Source: Hemerocallis citrina
Lineage: Eukaryota; Streptophyta; Magnoliopsida; Asparagales; Asphodelaceae
DNA: 64,000 nucleotides
Direction: 5' to 3'
NCBI GenBank assembly: GCA_017893485.1
Contig: CM030361.1
Coordinates: forward strand, 311,136,437-311,200,436
The stretch's first letter is position 1. Each line of letters starts with the position of its first letter. Positions 50,487 to 61,137 of this stretch are shown in pieces. The notes beneath the pieces are model-generated. The model was not told where the DNA came from. It ran no database searches and was given only the letters and a program-made list of their open reading frames with translations. The translations under genes were made by a program, and so were the position numbers.

Positions 50487-53400
50487 TTTTGTGAGTTATA
50501 TTCCACAGTTTCTGGTCGTTTTCGTGAAAATTTATATTTAAAAGTTATAGCCTCATTTGTGGGCTATAGTCCATAGTTTTCGGCCACTTTCGTGAGATTA
50601 TTTATTTCCCTCATTTTGTGGGCAATACTACACTGTTTTCGATCACTTTCACGAGATTTCGTATTTTACTGTTTTGGCCTCATTCTGTGGGTTATAGTCC
50701 ACGGTTTCTGTCCGTTCTCATGAAATTTTGTATTAATTGTTTTAGCCTCATTTTGGGCTATAGTCCGTAGTTTTCGGCCACTTTCATAAGATTTTTTATT
50801 TCCCTCATTTTGTGGCCTATGGTACATTGTTTTCGATCACTTTCAGAAGATTTCGTATTTTACTGTTTTGACGTCATTTTTTGGGTTATAGCCCACAATT
50901 TCCGACCATTTTCATAAAATTTTGTGTTTGACTGTTTTTGCTGATTTGTGGGTTATAGTGCACCGTTTCGGCCACTTTCGTGTGTTTTTAAATTTTCCCT
51001 CATTTCATAGGCTATATAGTACACGGTTTTTTATCAATTTAATGAAATTTTGTATTTTACTGTTTTGGCCTCATTTTGTGGGTTATAGTCCAAAGTTTTC
51101 GGTCATTTTCGTGAAATTGTGTACTTGAATGTTTTAGCCTCATTTGTGGGCTATAGTCCATAGTTTTCGGCCACTTTCGTGAGATTTTTATTTCCCTCAT
51201 TTTGTTCGATTACTTTCATGAGATTTCGTATTTTTCTGTTTTGACCTCATTTTGTGGGTTATAGTCCATAGTTTCCGGTCATTTTCGTGAAATTTAGTGT
51301 TTGAATTGTTTAGCCTCATTTGCGAGCCATAGTCCACAGTTTTCGGCCACCTTCGTGAGATTTTTTATTTCACTCATTTTGTGGCCTATAGTACGCTGTT
51401 TTCGATCACTTTCCCGAGATTTCGTATTTTACTATTTTGGCCTCATTTTGTGGGTTATAGTCCACAATTTTCGGTAGTTTTCGTGAATTTTTGTATTCGA
51501 ATATTTTAGCCTCATTTGTGGGCTATAGTCCACCGTTTTCGGATACTTTCTTTTGATTTTTTTATTTTTCTCATTTATTGGGTTATAGTACACTGTTTTC
51601 GATCACTTTCAGGAGATTTCGTACTTTACTGTTCTGGCCTCGTTTTGTGGGTTATAGCCCACAGTTTCCGATCGTTTTCGTAAAATTTTGTGTTTGACTG
51701 TTTTAGCCTAATTTGTGGTTCGTGAGTTTTTTTAATTTTCCCTCATTTTGAAGGCTATACAGTACACTGTTTTTATCACTTTCATTGAGATTTTGTATTT
51801 TAATGTTTTGTCCTCATTTTGTGGGTTATAGTCCAAAGTTTACGGTCATTTTCGTGAAATTTTGTATTTGAATGTTTTAGCCTCATTTGTGGGCTATATA
51901 GTCCACAGTTTTCGGCCACTTTCGTGAGATTTTTTATTTCCCTCATTTTGTGGGCTATAGTACACTGTTTTCAATCACTTTCATGAGATTCTGTATTTTC
52001 CTGTTTTGGCCTCATTTTGTGGGTTATACTCCACAATTTTCGGTCGTTTTCATGAAATTTGTATTTAAATGTTTTAGCCGCATTTGTGGGCTATAGTCCA
52101 CAGTTTTCGGTCACTTTCGTGAGATTATTTATTTCCCTCATTTTGTGGGCTATAGTACACTGTTTTCGATCACTTTCACGAGATTTCGTATTTTACTGTT
52201 TTGGCCTCATTTCGTGGGTTATAGGCCACAGTTTCAGACCGTTTTCATGAAATTTTGTATTTAATTGTTTTAGCCTCTTTTTTGGGCTATAGTCCGTCAT
52301 TTTCGGCCACTTTCGTGAGATTTTTTATTTACCTCATTTTGTGGGCTATAATACATTGTTTTCGATCACTTCCAGGAAATTTCGTATTTTACTATTTTGG
52401 CCTCATTTTGTGGGTTGTAGTCCACAGTTTCCGACAATTTTCGTGAAATTTTGTATTTGACAGTGTTAGCCTCATTTGTAGGATATAGTTCATAGTTTTT
52501 TGCCACTTTCGTGAGATTTTTTATTTCCCTAATTTTGTGGACTATAATACACTGTTTTCGCTCACTTTCACGAGATTTCGTATTTTTTGTTTTGGCCTCA
52601 TTTTGTGGGTTATAGTGCACAGTTTCCGACCGTTTTCGTGAAATTTTGTATTTGACTGTGTTAGCCCATTTGTGAGCTATAGTCCACAGTTTTAGGCCAC
52701 TTTCGTGAGATTTTTTATTTCCCTCATTTTGTTGGGTTACAGTACACTGTTTTCGATCACTTTCACGAGATTTCATATTTTACTGTTTTGGCCTCATTTT
52801 GTGGGTTATAGTCCGTAGTTTCCAACCGTTTTCTTGAAATTTTGTATTTAATTGTTTTAGCCTCAATGGGGGACCGTTTTCTTGAAATTTTGTATTTCCC
52901 TCATTTGGTTGGGTTACAGTACACTGTTTTCAATCGCTTTCACGAGATTTCATATTTTACTGTTTTGGCCTCATTTCGTGGGTTATATGCCATAGTTTCC
53001 GACTGTTTTCATGAAATTTTGTATTTAATTGTTTTAGCCTCATTTGGGGGCTATAGTCCTCAGTTTTCAGCCACTTTCGTGAGATTTTTTATTTCTCTCA
53101 TTTGGTGGGCTATATAGTACATTGTTGTCGATCGCTTTTTGGAAATTTCTTATTTTACTGTTTTGGCCTCATTTTGTGGGTTATAGTCCACAGTTTCCGG
53201 TCGTTTTTGTGAAATTTAGAATATGAATGGTTTATCCTGATATGTGGGCTATAGTCCACAGTTTTCATCGATTTTCGTGAGATTTTTTATTTTCCTCATT
53301 TTGGGGGCTATATAGTACACTATTTTCGGTCACTTTTCTGAGATTTTGTATTTTACTATTTTGGCCTGATTTTGTGGGTTATAGTCCACTGTTTCCCGTC

Positions 53401-54734
53401 GTTTTCGTGAAATTTTGTTTTTGAATGTTTTAGCCTCATTTGTGGGCTATAATCCACAATTTTCGGCCACTTTCGTGAGGTTTTTTATTTTCCTCAATTT
53501 GTTGGCTGTAGTACACTGTTTTCGATCACTTTCATCAGATTTCGTATTTTACTGTTTTGGTCTCATTTTGTGCGTTATAGTCCACAGTTTCCGGTCATTT
53601 TCGTGAAATTTAGTATTTGAATGGTTTAGCCTCAGTTGTGGGCTATAGTCGACAGTTTTCGACCACTTTCGTGAGATTTTTTATTTCCCTCATTTTGTGG
53701 GCTGTACACTGTTATCGATCACTTTCATGAGATTTCGTATTTTTCTGTTTTGGCCTCATTTTGTGGATAGTCCACGGTTTCAGGTCATTTTTGTGAAATT
53801 TTGTATTTAAATGTTTTGGCCTCATTTGTGGGCTATATAGTCCACAGTTTTCGGCCACTTTCGTGAGATTATTCATTTCCCTCATTTTGTGGGGGTATAT
53901 ACATTGTTTTCGATCACTTTCACGAGATTTCGTATTTTACTGTTTTGGCCTCATTTGGTGGGTTATAGTCCACAGTTTCCGACTGTTTTCATGAAATTTT
54001 GTATTTAATTGTTTTAGCCTTATTTTTGGCGTATAGTCCGTAGTTTTCGGCCACTTTCATGAGATTTCTTATTTCTCTCATTTTGTGGGCTATAGTACAT
54101 TGTTTTCGATTACTTTCAGGAAATTTCGTATTTACTGTTTTGGCTTCATTTTGGGGTTATAGTCCACAGTTTCCGGTCATTTTCGTGAAATTTAGTATTC
54201 AAATGGTTTAGCCTCAGTTGTGGGCTATAGCTCACAGTTTTCGGCCACTTTCATGAGATTTTTTATTTCCCTCATTTTGTGGGCTATAGTTCACTGTTTT
54301 CGATCACTTTCACGAGATTTCGTATTTTTCTGTTTTCGCCTCATTTTGTGGGTTATAGTCCACAGTTTCTGACAGTTTTCTTGAAATTTTGCATTTAACT
54401 GTGTTAGCCTCATTTTTAGGCTATAGTCCACAGTTTTCGGCCACTTTCGTGAGATTTTTTATTTACCACATTTTGTGGGCTATAATACATTGTTTTCGAT
54501 CACTTTCAAGAAATTTCGTATTTTACTGTTTTGGCATCATTTTGTGGGTTATAGTCCACAGTTTCCGACCGTTTTCATGAAATTTTGTATTTAATTGTTT
54601 TAGCCTTATTTTTGGACTATAGTCCGCAGTTTCGGCAACTTTCGTGAGATTTCTTATTTCCCTCATTTTGTGGGCTATAGTACATTGTTTTCGATTACTT
54701 TCAGAAAATTTCGTATTTTACTGTTTTGGCCTCA
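50487..54734 (+). repeat. 4.25-kb satellite duplication, copy 2
   Basis: Second tandem copy of 46241-50486. After 54735 the sequence leaves the duplicated unit within about 50 bp (TTTTTGTATTCGAATATTTT instead of the TATATTTAAAAGTTATAG form), so the right crossover lies near there. Net length differs by only a couple of bases. Confidence 0.85.
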
Positions 54735-56700
54735 TTTTGTGAGTTATATTCCACAGTTTCTGGTCGTTTTCGTGAATTTTTGTATTCGAATATTTTGTTC
54801 TCATTTGTGGATTATAGTCCACAGTTTTCGGCCACTTTCGTGAGATTTTTTATTTCCCTCATTTTGTGGGCTATATAGTACACTGTTTTCGATCACTTTC
54901 ATTAGATTTTGTATTTTACTGTTTTGGCCTCATTTTGAGGCTTATAATCCATAGTTTCCGGTCATTTTCGTGAAATTTTGATTTGAATGTTTTAGCCTCA
55001 TTTGTGGGCCATAGTCCACACTTTTCGGCCACTTTCGTGAGATATTTTATATCTCTAATTTTGTGGGCTACACTGTTTTCGATCACTTTCACGAGATATC
55101 ATATTTTACTGTTTTGGCCTCGTTTTGTAGGTTATAGTCCACAATTTCCAGTTATTTTCGTGAAATTTTGTATTTGAATGTTTAAGCCTCAGTTGTGGGC
55201 TATAGTCCACAGTTTTCGCACACTTTCGTGAGATTTTTAATTTTCCCTCATTTTGTGGGCTATAGTACATTGTTTTCGATCCCTTTCATTAGGTTTCGTA
55301 TTTTACTTTTTTGTCCTCATTTTGTAGGTTTTAGTCCACAGTTTCCTGTCGTTTTTGTGAAATTTTGTATTTGAATGTTTTAGCCTTATTTGTGGGCTAT
55401 AGTCCACAGTTTTCAGCCACTTTCGTGATTTTTTTAATTTTCCCACATTTTGTGGGCTATATAGTACACTGTTTTCGTTCACTTTCATGAAATTTCGTAT
55501 TTTACTGTTTTGGACTCATTTTGTGGTTTACGGTCCACAGTTTCCGACCGTTTTCGTGAAATGTTGTATTTGACTGTTTTAGCCTCATTTGTGGGCTATA
55601 GTCCGCTGTTTTCGGCCACTTTCGTGACATTTTTTATTTCCCTCCTTTTGTGGGCTATAGTATACTGTTTTCGATCACTTTCAGAAGATTTCGTATTTTA
55701 CTGTTTTGTCCTCATTTTTGGTTATAGTCCACAGTTTCCGGTCATTTTCATGAAATTTTGGATTTGAATGTTTTAGCCTCATTTGTGGGCTATAGTCCGT
55801 AGTTTTCGGCCACGTGGCACCATGTCAGCACCACGTTAGCGCCACGTCTGCTCGGTGGTAGCCACCAAGCAAGTGTGACAACAATCAAAACGGCGGAAAT
55901 TGCACTTTCTGAGCCTTTCAATCTCCCCAACGTGCGAAATCAATCTGATTGACTATCTAGATCACACCATGTCATCAGGTATGAATAAATTGTTAATTAA
56001 TTTTCTTTATTTAATTATTAATTTCGGATTAAATAATCAAATTTTTTGAAAAAAAAATATCTAAAATTTCGGATTAATTAATTAAAAATTCTAAAAATAA
56101 CTATTTATTTTGGAAATATATTAAAATATTCCAAAAAAGTCAAAATAATTAATTTAAAATTCTGAAATTAATTATAAAAATATGAAAATTGATTTAAAAT
56201 CTGAAGAAAAAAAATAATTCAAAATTTGAAAAAATCACAAAAAATTCCATAAATTTATGAAAATAATTATATGTACTTTATAAAGTCAGAACAACTCTGT
56301 TAAACCCCGAGCAAGGTTAAAACATCCCTGAAAGCTCATATACATGATGTAAACCCATCTAAATAGACGAACTACTCCACGAAAGCAGTGAAACTCAGTT
56401 TTCAGGAGTAGGGGCTTATGATATGGGTAAAAATAGAACCAAATCGAAACTGTTCAAATCGGGCATGAACCCTAAAGCTAGTGGGGGTAAAATGGTAAAT
56501 TTTGACGGATACATGCCCATAAAAAGGAGTTTTGGCTCTTTCAGGCCCAAGAACTCGAAACAGGCTCGTCATACTGAGTTGTCATTGCAGCCCAACATGA
56601 ATGAATTCATAGTTATCTGAAATGTCATCTTAAACTCTCTATCTCTGAGAGATTAAAAACTTCCATCTCTAAATTCATAAGTGAGGGTTTAAAATTCTCA

Positions 56701-56826
56701 TCTCTTTATCAAGAGAAGAGTCATAACTCTACCGCTTCATGAAGAACAAAGTCAACTAACTATATCTCTTTATCAAGAGAAAAGTAACCGACTCTATCTT
56801 TTCATGAAGAAGAAAATAACCAACCT
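56701..56826 (+). repeat. Two imperfect 64-bp repeats with hairpin
   Basis: TCTCTTTATCAAGAGAA begins at 56701 and again at 56765, each followed by a related ACTCTA...TTCATGAAGAA stretch. CTCTT and AAGAG pair around a 4-nt loop. They lie 60-180 bp upstream of the TATAAATA box, so they could be repeated promoter modules. Confidence 0.65.
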
Positions 56827-56884
56827 TATCAAAACACCGAAAATAGAGATAATTCAATATCTTGAAATTGGCCCCCCTAGCAAC

Positions 56885-56892
56885 TATAAATA
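56885..56892 (+). promoter_or_regulatory. Putative TATA box
   Basis: TATAAATA preceded by a C-rich string and followed by CTCATGACCTCTTCAG. The context is like plant LTR or gene core promoters; no downstream coding exon could be recognised. Confidence 0.4.
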
Positions 56893-57200
56893 CCTCATGA
56901 CCTCTTCAGAAACACATGGAATTGCAATTTTCGCTCTCAAAACTCTTCATACCTTCTGAGTATTCTGACTTGATCACAAGAGCCATCCCAGTGTTTCAGA
57001 CTATTTTGCAGGCCAATTAGAGCGATCTAAGCATTCACACAAGTCAGATTTCAAAATTGAGAACAATTTACGGCAACATTGGCTAAGAGTAAATGTCAGA
57101 TCTTTTATTGTTTTCCATAAAGAATCCACGCTATTTGTTTGCTCCTACACAGAAAATAGTAGCAACACATCGAATTTTTTCTAGGGTAAGCCATGTCATC

Positions 57201-59282
57201 AATAACAGCACCAACTATGTTTAAGTACTGTTTACATAGATTGTTGAATAGTATGTAAGGTTTCTATACCTAAGTCGTCTTAGTTATACCAAAGCTGCTT
57301 GAATTCAGGGTGCGTAAATACAATCTACTTGAACACTAACATTATAATAGCAAGATTCCGTGTCATACCTGTAACAGAATAGATTCCTAGATTCCACCAG
57401 ATTTTATGTGTTTAAAATTTAGTTGCACTATACTCTTCAACCGGGCTCTATTTGCAACAGAAAAAGTGCAAAAACTAACAACAAACTACATTTGGTGTTT
57501 CTTTCTTTGTTTTTCCAAGAATGCTTGGGTAGCTCTTCAAGCGGGTATGACCGCTTAACTGAAAAACTGTAAGGATCTAAGTAACTGCCCCCGACTCATC
57601 TTCCTTTGGGTACATACTTAAACTCAACTGATACATTATACATATATTCAGATTTCATACAGAAATACAATAGTACATGAATACATTCTGTCCTATATGC
57701 TATTTTTAATATATGAATACAACATAAATGACTCTCTCTTTGCTCACTGGTAAGAGAGACTTGATTTTTGTGCTACATACATCAGCACATGCATATAATT
57801 AGGTTTTATGGTTATTGCAATTAGCATTAATTTGAATAGATAATTTACATCTCTATATATGTACGCGTGCATACCATTTGGAGAATATGAAAACACCTAT
57901 GTATTATAGGAAAGAGAAAAAGTTTGATATACAAGGAACACTGGCACTTTTAATGTGTTTCTTTGTTTGATCGAACAAGTTACCAAACTTAAATTGGGGG
58001 GGCCACAAAAGAAATCAAGAGAAAACAGTCAGTACAATGGACATGCAGCTATTGTGACTATAATGAAAGCACTTTGCAACGAACTTTACTAGAGTTAGCA
58101 CAATACTCTTTATTTGATGGCTCTTCTGCCTCTCTCAACTGTTGGCAGATTATAGCATCTTTCTAGTTAGCTTTTAACCTTTACATATTATTGGAGTTCA
58201 AATAAGAAAGCTAAGAACTTGGCATGACTGATTTTCTGTAAGTAATATGTATACTGAATCACATGAATGCCCAAAGTCTTTTGGCCTATACATAATATAC
58301 CCTCCCATTAATTCAGATACCATCACCGTCACCTTAGTGTTACTTATTAGTTAGTTGAAGATATTATGGATGAATTCTCAATCACATGGTCTCATTAAGC
58401 ATGCAAACAAGTAAACTCATCGATCTGGATTGCTTTATTGTCAGTACCATTATATCATTGAGGTTTGCGATTTCCCATTCTATTTACTATAGAACATAAG
58501 GCAACATGCTGTGCATTAAAAGCTAACTAGCTCAAACATTTCTAAGCATTTAAATCATCTTAGTCTTGCATGCCATTACGAGAATAAACTTACTCGAGTA
58601 GACTAGGGGAGAGTAGAATACCCATGTGTCTGGTAGTTTATCGTACCTCCTTTATCTTCGTACAAATGCTCAGGGAATTGTTTAACTTGGCAACTGAGGA
58701 ATCAACGGAACTGTAATTAAAAATGAAGTAGATAACTTATCAGGAGATGCATGTTAAGAAACAATAAACTATTGGTACTAACTTGCTCTTTCTTTCGTTT
58801 ACTCTATTCCTTGAACAACAAAAATCTGAATTTGGCAAATATTACAGGAAAGAATCAGAGAGTGAGCAGCTATAATTCTATATGAGTGATTGACTGGTAA
58901 ATAAAAAACGAAACGAGACGCTCTCTGTGAACAACAATATTAAGGATCAGATTAAGTTGATTTTGATTAATAATATATATCAGATCTCAAGAAACTGTGT
59001 TAAAGATGTATTTCTTTAGTTAGAATTGCACAGGGCATCTACATTCAGAGCCACCTGCCAAGTAATGATAAAAGAATGCCTAACTTGGGCAGACATATAC
59101 ATCTTAGTCACAATTAACACAACACTGAATCAAGAATGGCTAGCTTGCAGGATATCTATGCATTTTGTTGACAGTTAGCACAAGATTGAGGCTTCAATGT
59201 CAAGGGTAATAGTTGATGGAGCAAGAAATACGCCATTAACTGATTTGTAGGCTGCATCAACTCAGCGCAGATTGGCTTATTA
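57201..59282. other. Non-coding flanking DNA, no gene seen
   Basis: About 2 kb of AT-rich, largely unique-looking sequence with stops in all frames. It could be intergenic, intronic or decayed mobile DNA. I see no RNA gene, tandem repeat or conserved coding motif. Confidence 0.6.
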
Positions 59283-59924
59283 TAGCATCCACAGTCGTTT
59301 GCTAAAAACTTTAAAAACCCATTTTTTAAAAAAATATATCTCCACTATCGTTCGCTAAAAACCTATTTTTTGGGTTTTCAATGAACAGTGGACTGCTAAA
59401 TATAAGAGCGCTTTTAGCAATTGCCAAAATATAGAAGACGGAAGAAGATCTTCCGTTTGTGATTTTTTTTAATATGCCAACTTAAAACTGAATTAACAGA
59501 GGAAAGAAAAGAAGAAAAAAAATTCAAAAACTACGAAAATGCCTTTCAAAAAATTACAAAAATGCCATTACAAAAATTTTAATTAAAGAAAAAGGCTCGG
59601 TCGGAGGAACATCTTCCATCCGGCTACTTTTGTGAGAAAAAATCTTGTCATATGTACGAAACTGCCATTACCATTATTACGAAAATGCCATTATTAAAAA
59701 AAAAATTAAAAACTTGGACGGAAGATCATCATCATCCGTCTTACAATTTTTTAATATTAAAAAAATAAAAAGAAAGTGTGAGACGGAGGATGATCTTCCG
59801 TCTGAATATTTTATTATTTACGATCGGCCAAATTTGGATCTAAACGATAGCAGTGCTCCTCCTCGATTGCTATTTGCCAAATCTCAAATATGAATATTTT
59901 AGCAGCAATGAATAGTGGATGCTC
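59283..59924. mobile_element. MITE, possibly PIF/Harbinger-like
   Basis: The left end TAGCATCCAC and right end GTGGATGCTC form terminal inverted repeats matching at 9 of 10 positions, with weaker pairing further in (TTGCTAAAA against TTGCTGCTAAAA). Flanks are TTA on the left (59280-59282) and TAA on the right (59925-59927); a Harbinger-type target would be TTA or TAA on both sides, so one base has changed or the class call is wrong. The element is 642 bp, AT-rich and has no transposase. A subterminal copy of the left end (TCCACTATCGTTCGCTAAAA, 59341) and an inverted partner near 59381-59397 suggest a nested or rearranged left end. Confidence 0.65.
59438..59803. repeat. Repeated GACGGAAGATC hairpins inside the MITE
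   Basis: Inverted repeats built from the same motif occur at 59438-59456 (ACGGAAGA/TCTTCCGT, 8-bp arms, 3-nt loop), 59716-59739 (GACGGA/TCCGTC) and 59781-59803 (AGACGGA/TCCGTCT). A degenerate copy lies near 59600-59622. The motif appears in both orientations. Confidence 0.7.
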
Positions 59925-59927
59925 TAA

Positions 59928-60523
59928 GAGGTAATAAAGACATGGCAGACTCTACAAGTCACTGCATTCACACGCAAGGCAAGGCTGAGGCCAGCATATT
60001 ATTCTGGAAAAAATTGCGTTCACATATGTATGTAGCAAAGTACCAATGTCAATTTAATATACCGTTATTGTTTCCTAGATTAGTTGTCCTAGATTAGCTG
60101 CCCTGCCCAATCATGTTTTCATGTGCGCGCTAATCAAAAAATCCCGTATTAGGCAGAAATGGAATATAAAAGAAACTAGGTTTATGATATCAACATGAAG
60201 TTTTTTTTCTGAATCAAAAGATTATTCAGCACCCAGTTATACTCAGTTGTATTGATGAGGACATCTATTCTGTTTAGTTTAGTATTTTATTTCAGTACCA
60301 TATTTGTTTTTGGCAATTATAGTCATATGTAATTTTTCTTTTATGCATTAGAATATTTTTGAGATTTTTCGAATATTTTGAAATTTGTATCAAGATTTGT
60401 TTTGAGCATATTTATACGCTTTGAGATTAATGAGAAGTCATGTCATTCTTGATTAAAAATTATTGTGTTGAGTTTTGTTCTTCATCTCTCTCTTTTTGTG
60501 TGATACAATTGAGATCTAATTAT
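59928..60523. other. Non-coding DNA, no gene seen
   Basis: AT-rich sequence with no credible open frame or repeat. A 60-codon frame at 59915-60097 has no recognisable domain and partly overlaps the MITE end. Confidence 0.6.
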
Positions 60524-60660
60524 TAGGGTTTGTGATAAATCCTAATAAACTTTTAGGGTTTGTGATATACTCTAAAACTACCCCCAAATTTCCAAATCCC
60601 ATACAAATTCCTAACCCTAATTTCCCAAATTAAAAATCAAACCCTAATCCCCCAAATATA
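60524..60660 (+). promoter_or_regulatory. Telo-box cluster in both orientations
   Basis: TAGGGTTTGTGATA occurs at 60524-60537 and 60554-60567, 30 bp apart. The complementary-sense motif AACCCTAA occurs at 60613-60620, and a perfect AAACCCTAA telo-box at 60639-60647. Telo-boxes are known in promoters and leaders of plant genes for translation and ribosome components. The cluster leads into CT-rich leader-like DNA, suggesting the upstream edge of a transcription unit on the plus strand. Confidence 0.45.
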
Positions 60661-61137
60661 ATTAAACCCAAATCCTAATCCCTCTTCATCTTCTTCCTCT
60701 CTCTCCGTCGATTCCCGAAATCCCTAACCCATCACCCAAATCCCCTCCCGTTTCGTCTTCTCCCTCCGAGCTCCACCAAGACCCTACGCCAAGCCTCATC
60801 AGCCCACCTCCACTACCCGCCATCGATCCCGACACCCACTCGCCCCTCTCTCCCTCAGTCGACCACCCCGAGCACCTGTCTCCTCCCCGTCGACGGCTCT
60901 ACCCCTACCCAGCGATGTCAGCCCTCCAATCTGAAACCCCTCCTTGTCGACAGCCCTCATCGACGTTCCTCGCTCGTCGTCTGCCTGCTCCCAGTCGACC
61001 ACCGTCGACAACCAGTCTGCAACTCCACCGACGCCCACCACTGCCACAACCTCAGTCGTTCCTGCCTCGCAGCGTTGCCCGCTGCCTTGCCCCGCCACTA
61101 CAACCACTCGAGATCTTACACGATTTGCTTCGAACCT
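60661..61137 (+). other. Candidate 5' leader and first exon, unrecognised
   Basis: A sharp change to CT and GC-rich sequence (TCTTCATCTTCTTCCTC, then proline and serine-rich frames) resembles a plant 5' untranslated region and first exon. The first ATG is at 60915, in a frame open to 61205 (96 codons), but overlapping frames at 60944 and 61075 and a minus-strand frame at 60799-61161 are equally open, so composition alone explains them. A possible splice donor (CTCG|GTATAC) lies at 61137-61138, where the sequence turns AT-rich again. No domain is recognised. It could equally be a decayed gene start or captured fragment. Confidence 0.25.

Larger units (their letters stand above)
23372..55813 (+). 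repeat. Satellite array, right segment
   Basis: About 32.4 kb of the same trimeric satellite without foreign insertions. It includes most of the ~1.69-kb higher-order units (to about 31.9 kb), a more diverged central zone (32-46 kb) and the 4.25-kb tandem duplication. The array ends mid-monomer, after TTTTCGGCCAC of an A-type unit, where unrelated DNA starts at 55814. Confidence 0.95.
55814..57200 (+). mobile_element. Candidate LTR-like segment at array edge
   Basis: Unique sequence starts abruptly with GTGGCACCATGTCAGCACC and passes through about 300 bp of extremely AT-rich DNA (55980-56280). It then contains short hairpin strings, a TATAAATA box at 56885 and a leader-like stretch. This order resembles long LTRs of plant Tat/Athila-type elements, but I could not define both ends, a target duplication or any gag-pol sequence. 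A 66-codon frame at 56423-56620 has no recognisable domain. Other repeat types or plain intergenic DNA remain possible. Confidence 0.3.

Noticed and set aside
3789..55767. Many 60-130-codon open frames on both strands encoding phenylalanine-rich hydrophobic peptides such as LASFVGYSPQFSATFVRFF
   Set aside because: They are translations of the satellite. The frame is open across one trimer and then shifts by one base because the trimer is 196 bp, so they recur at trimer spacing with no conserved start or stop logic. Antisense frames have the same origin.
426..55813. CRISPR-like array of repeats
   Set aside because: The whole unit is repetitive, with no unique spacers, the repeats are contiguous, and the context is a plant genome.
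426..55813. CTATAG cores as promoters or TATA boxes
   Set aside because: They are part of the dyad in every monomer, with no associated start-site context or downstream gene.
60601..60660. Interstitial telomeric repeat
   Set aside because: The CCCTAA-like motifs are separate, non-tandem copies, better described as telo-boxes.
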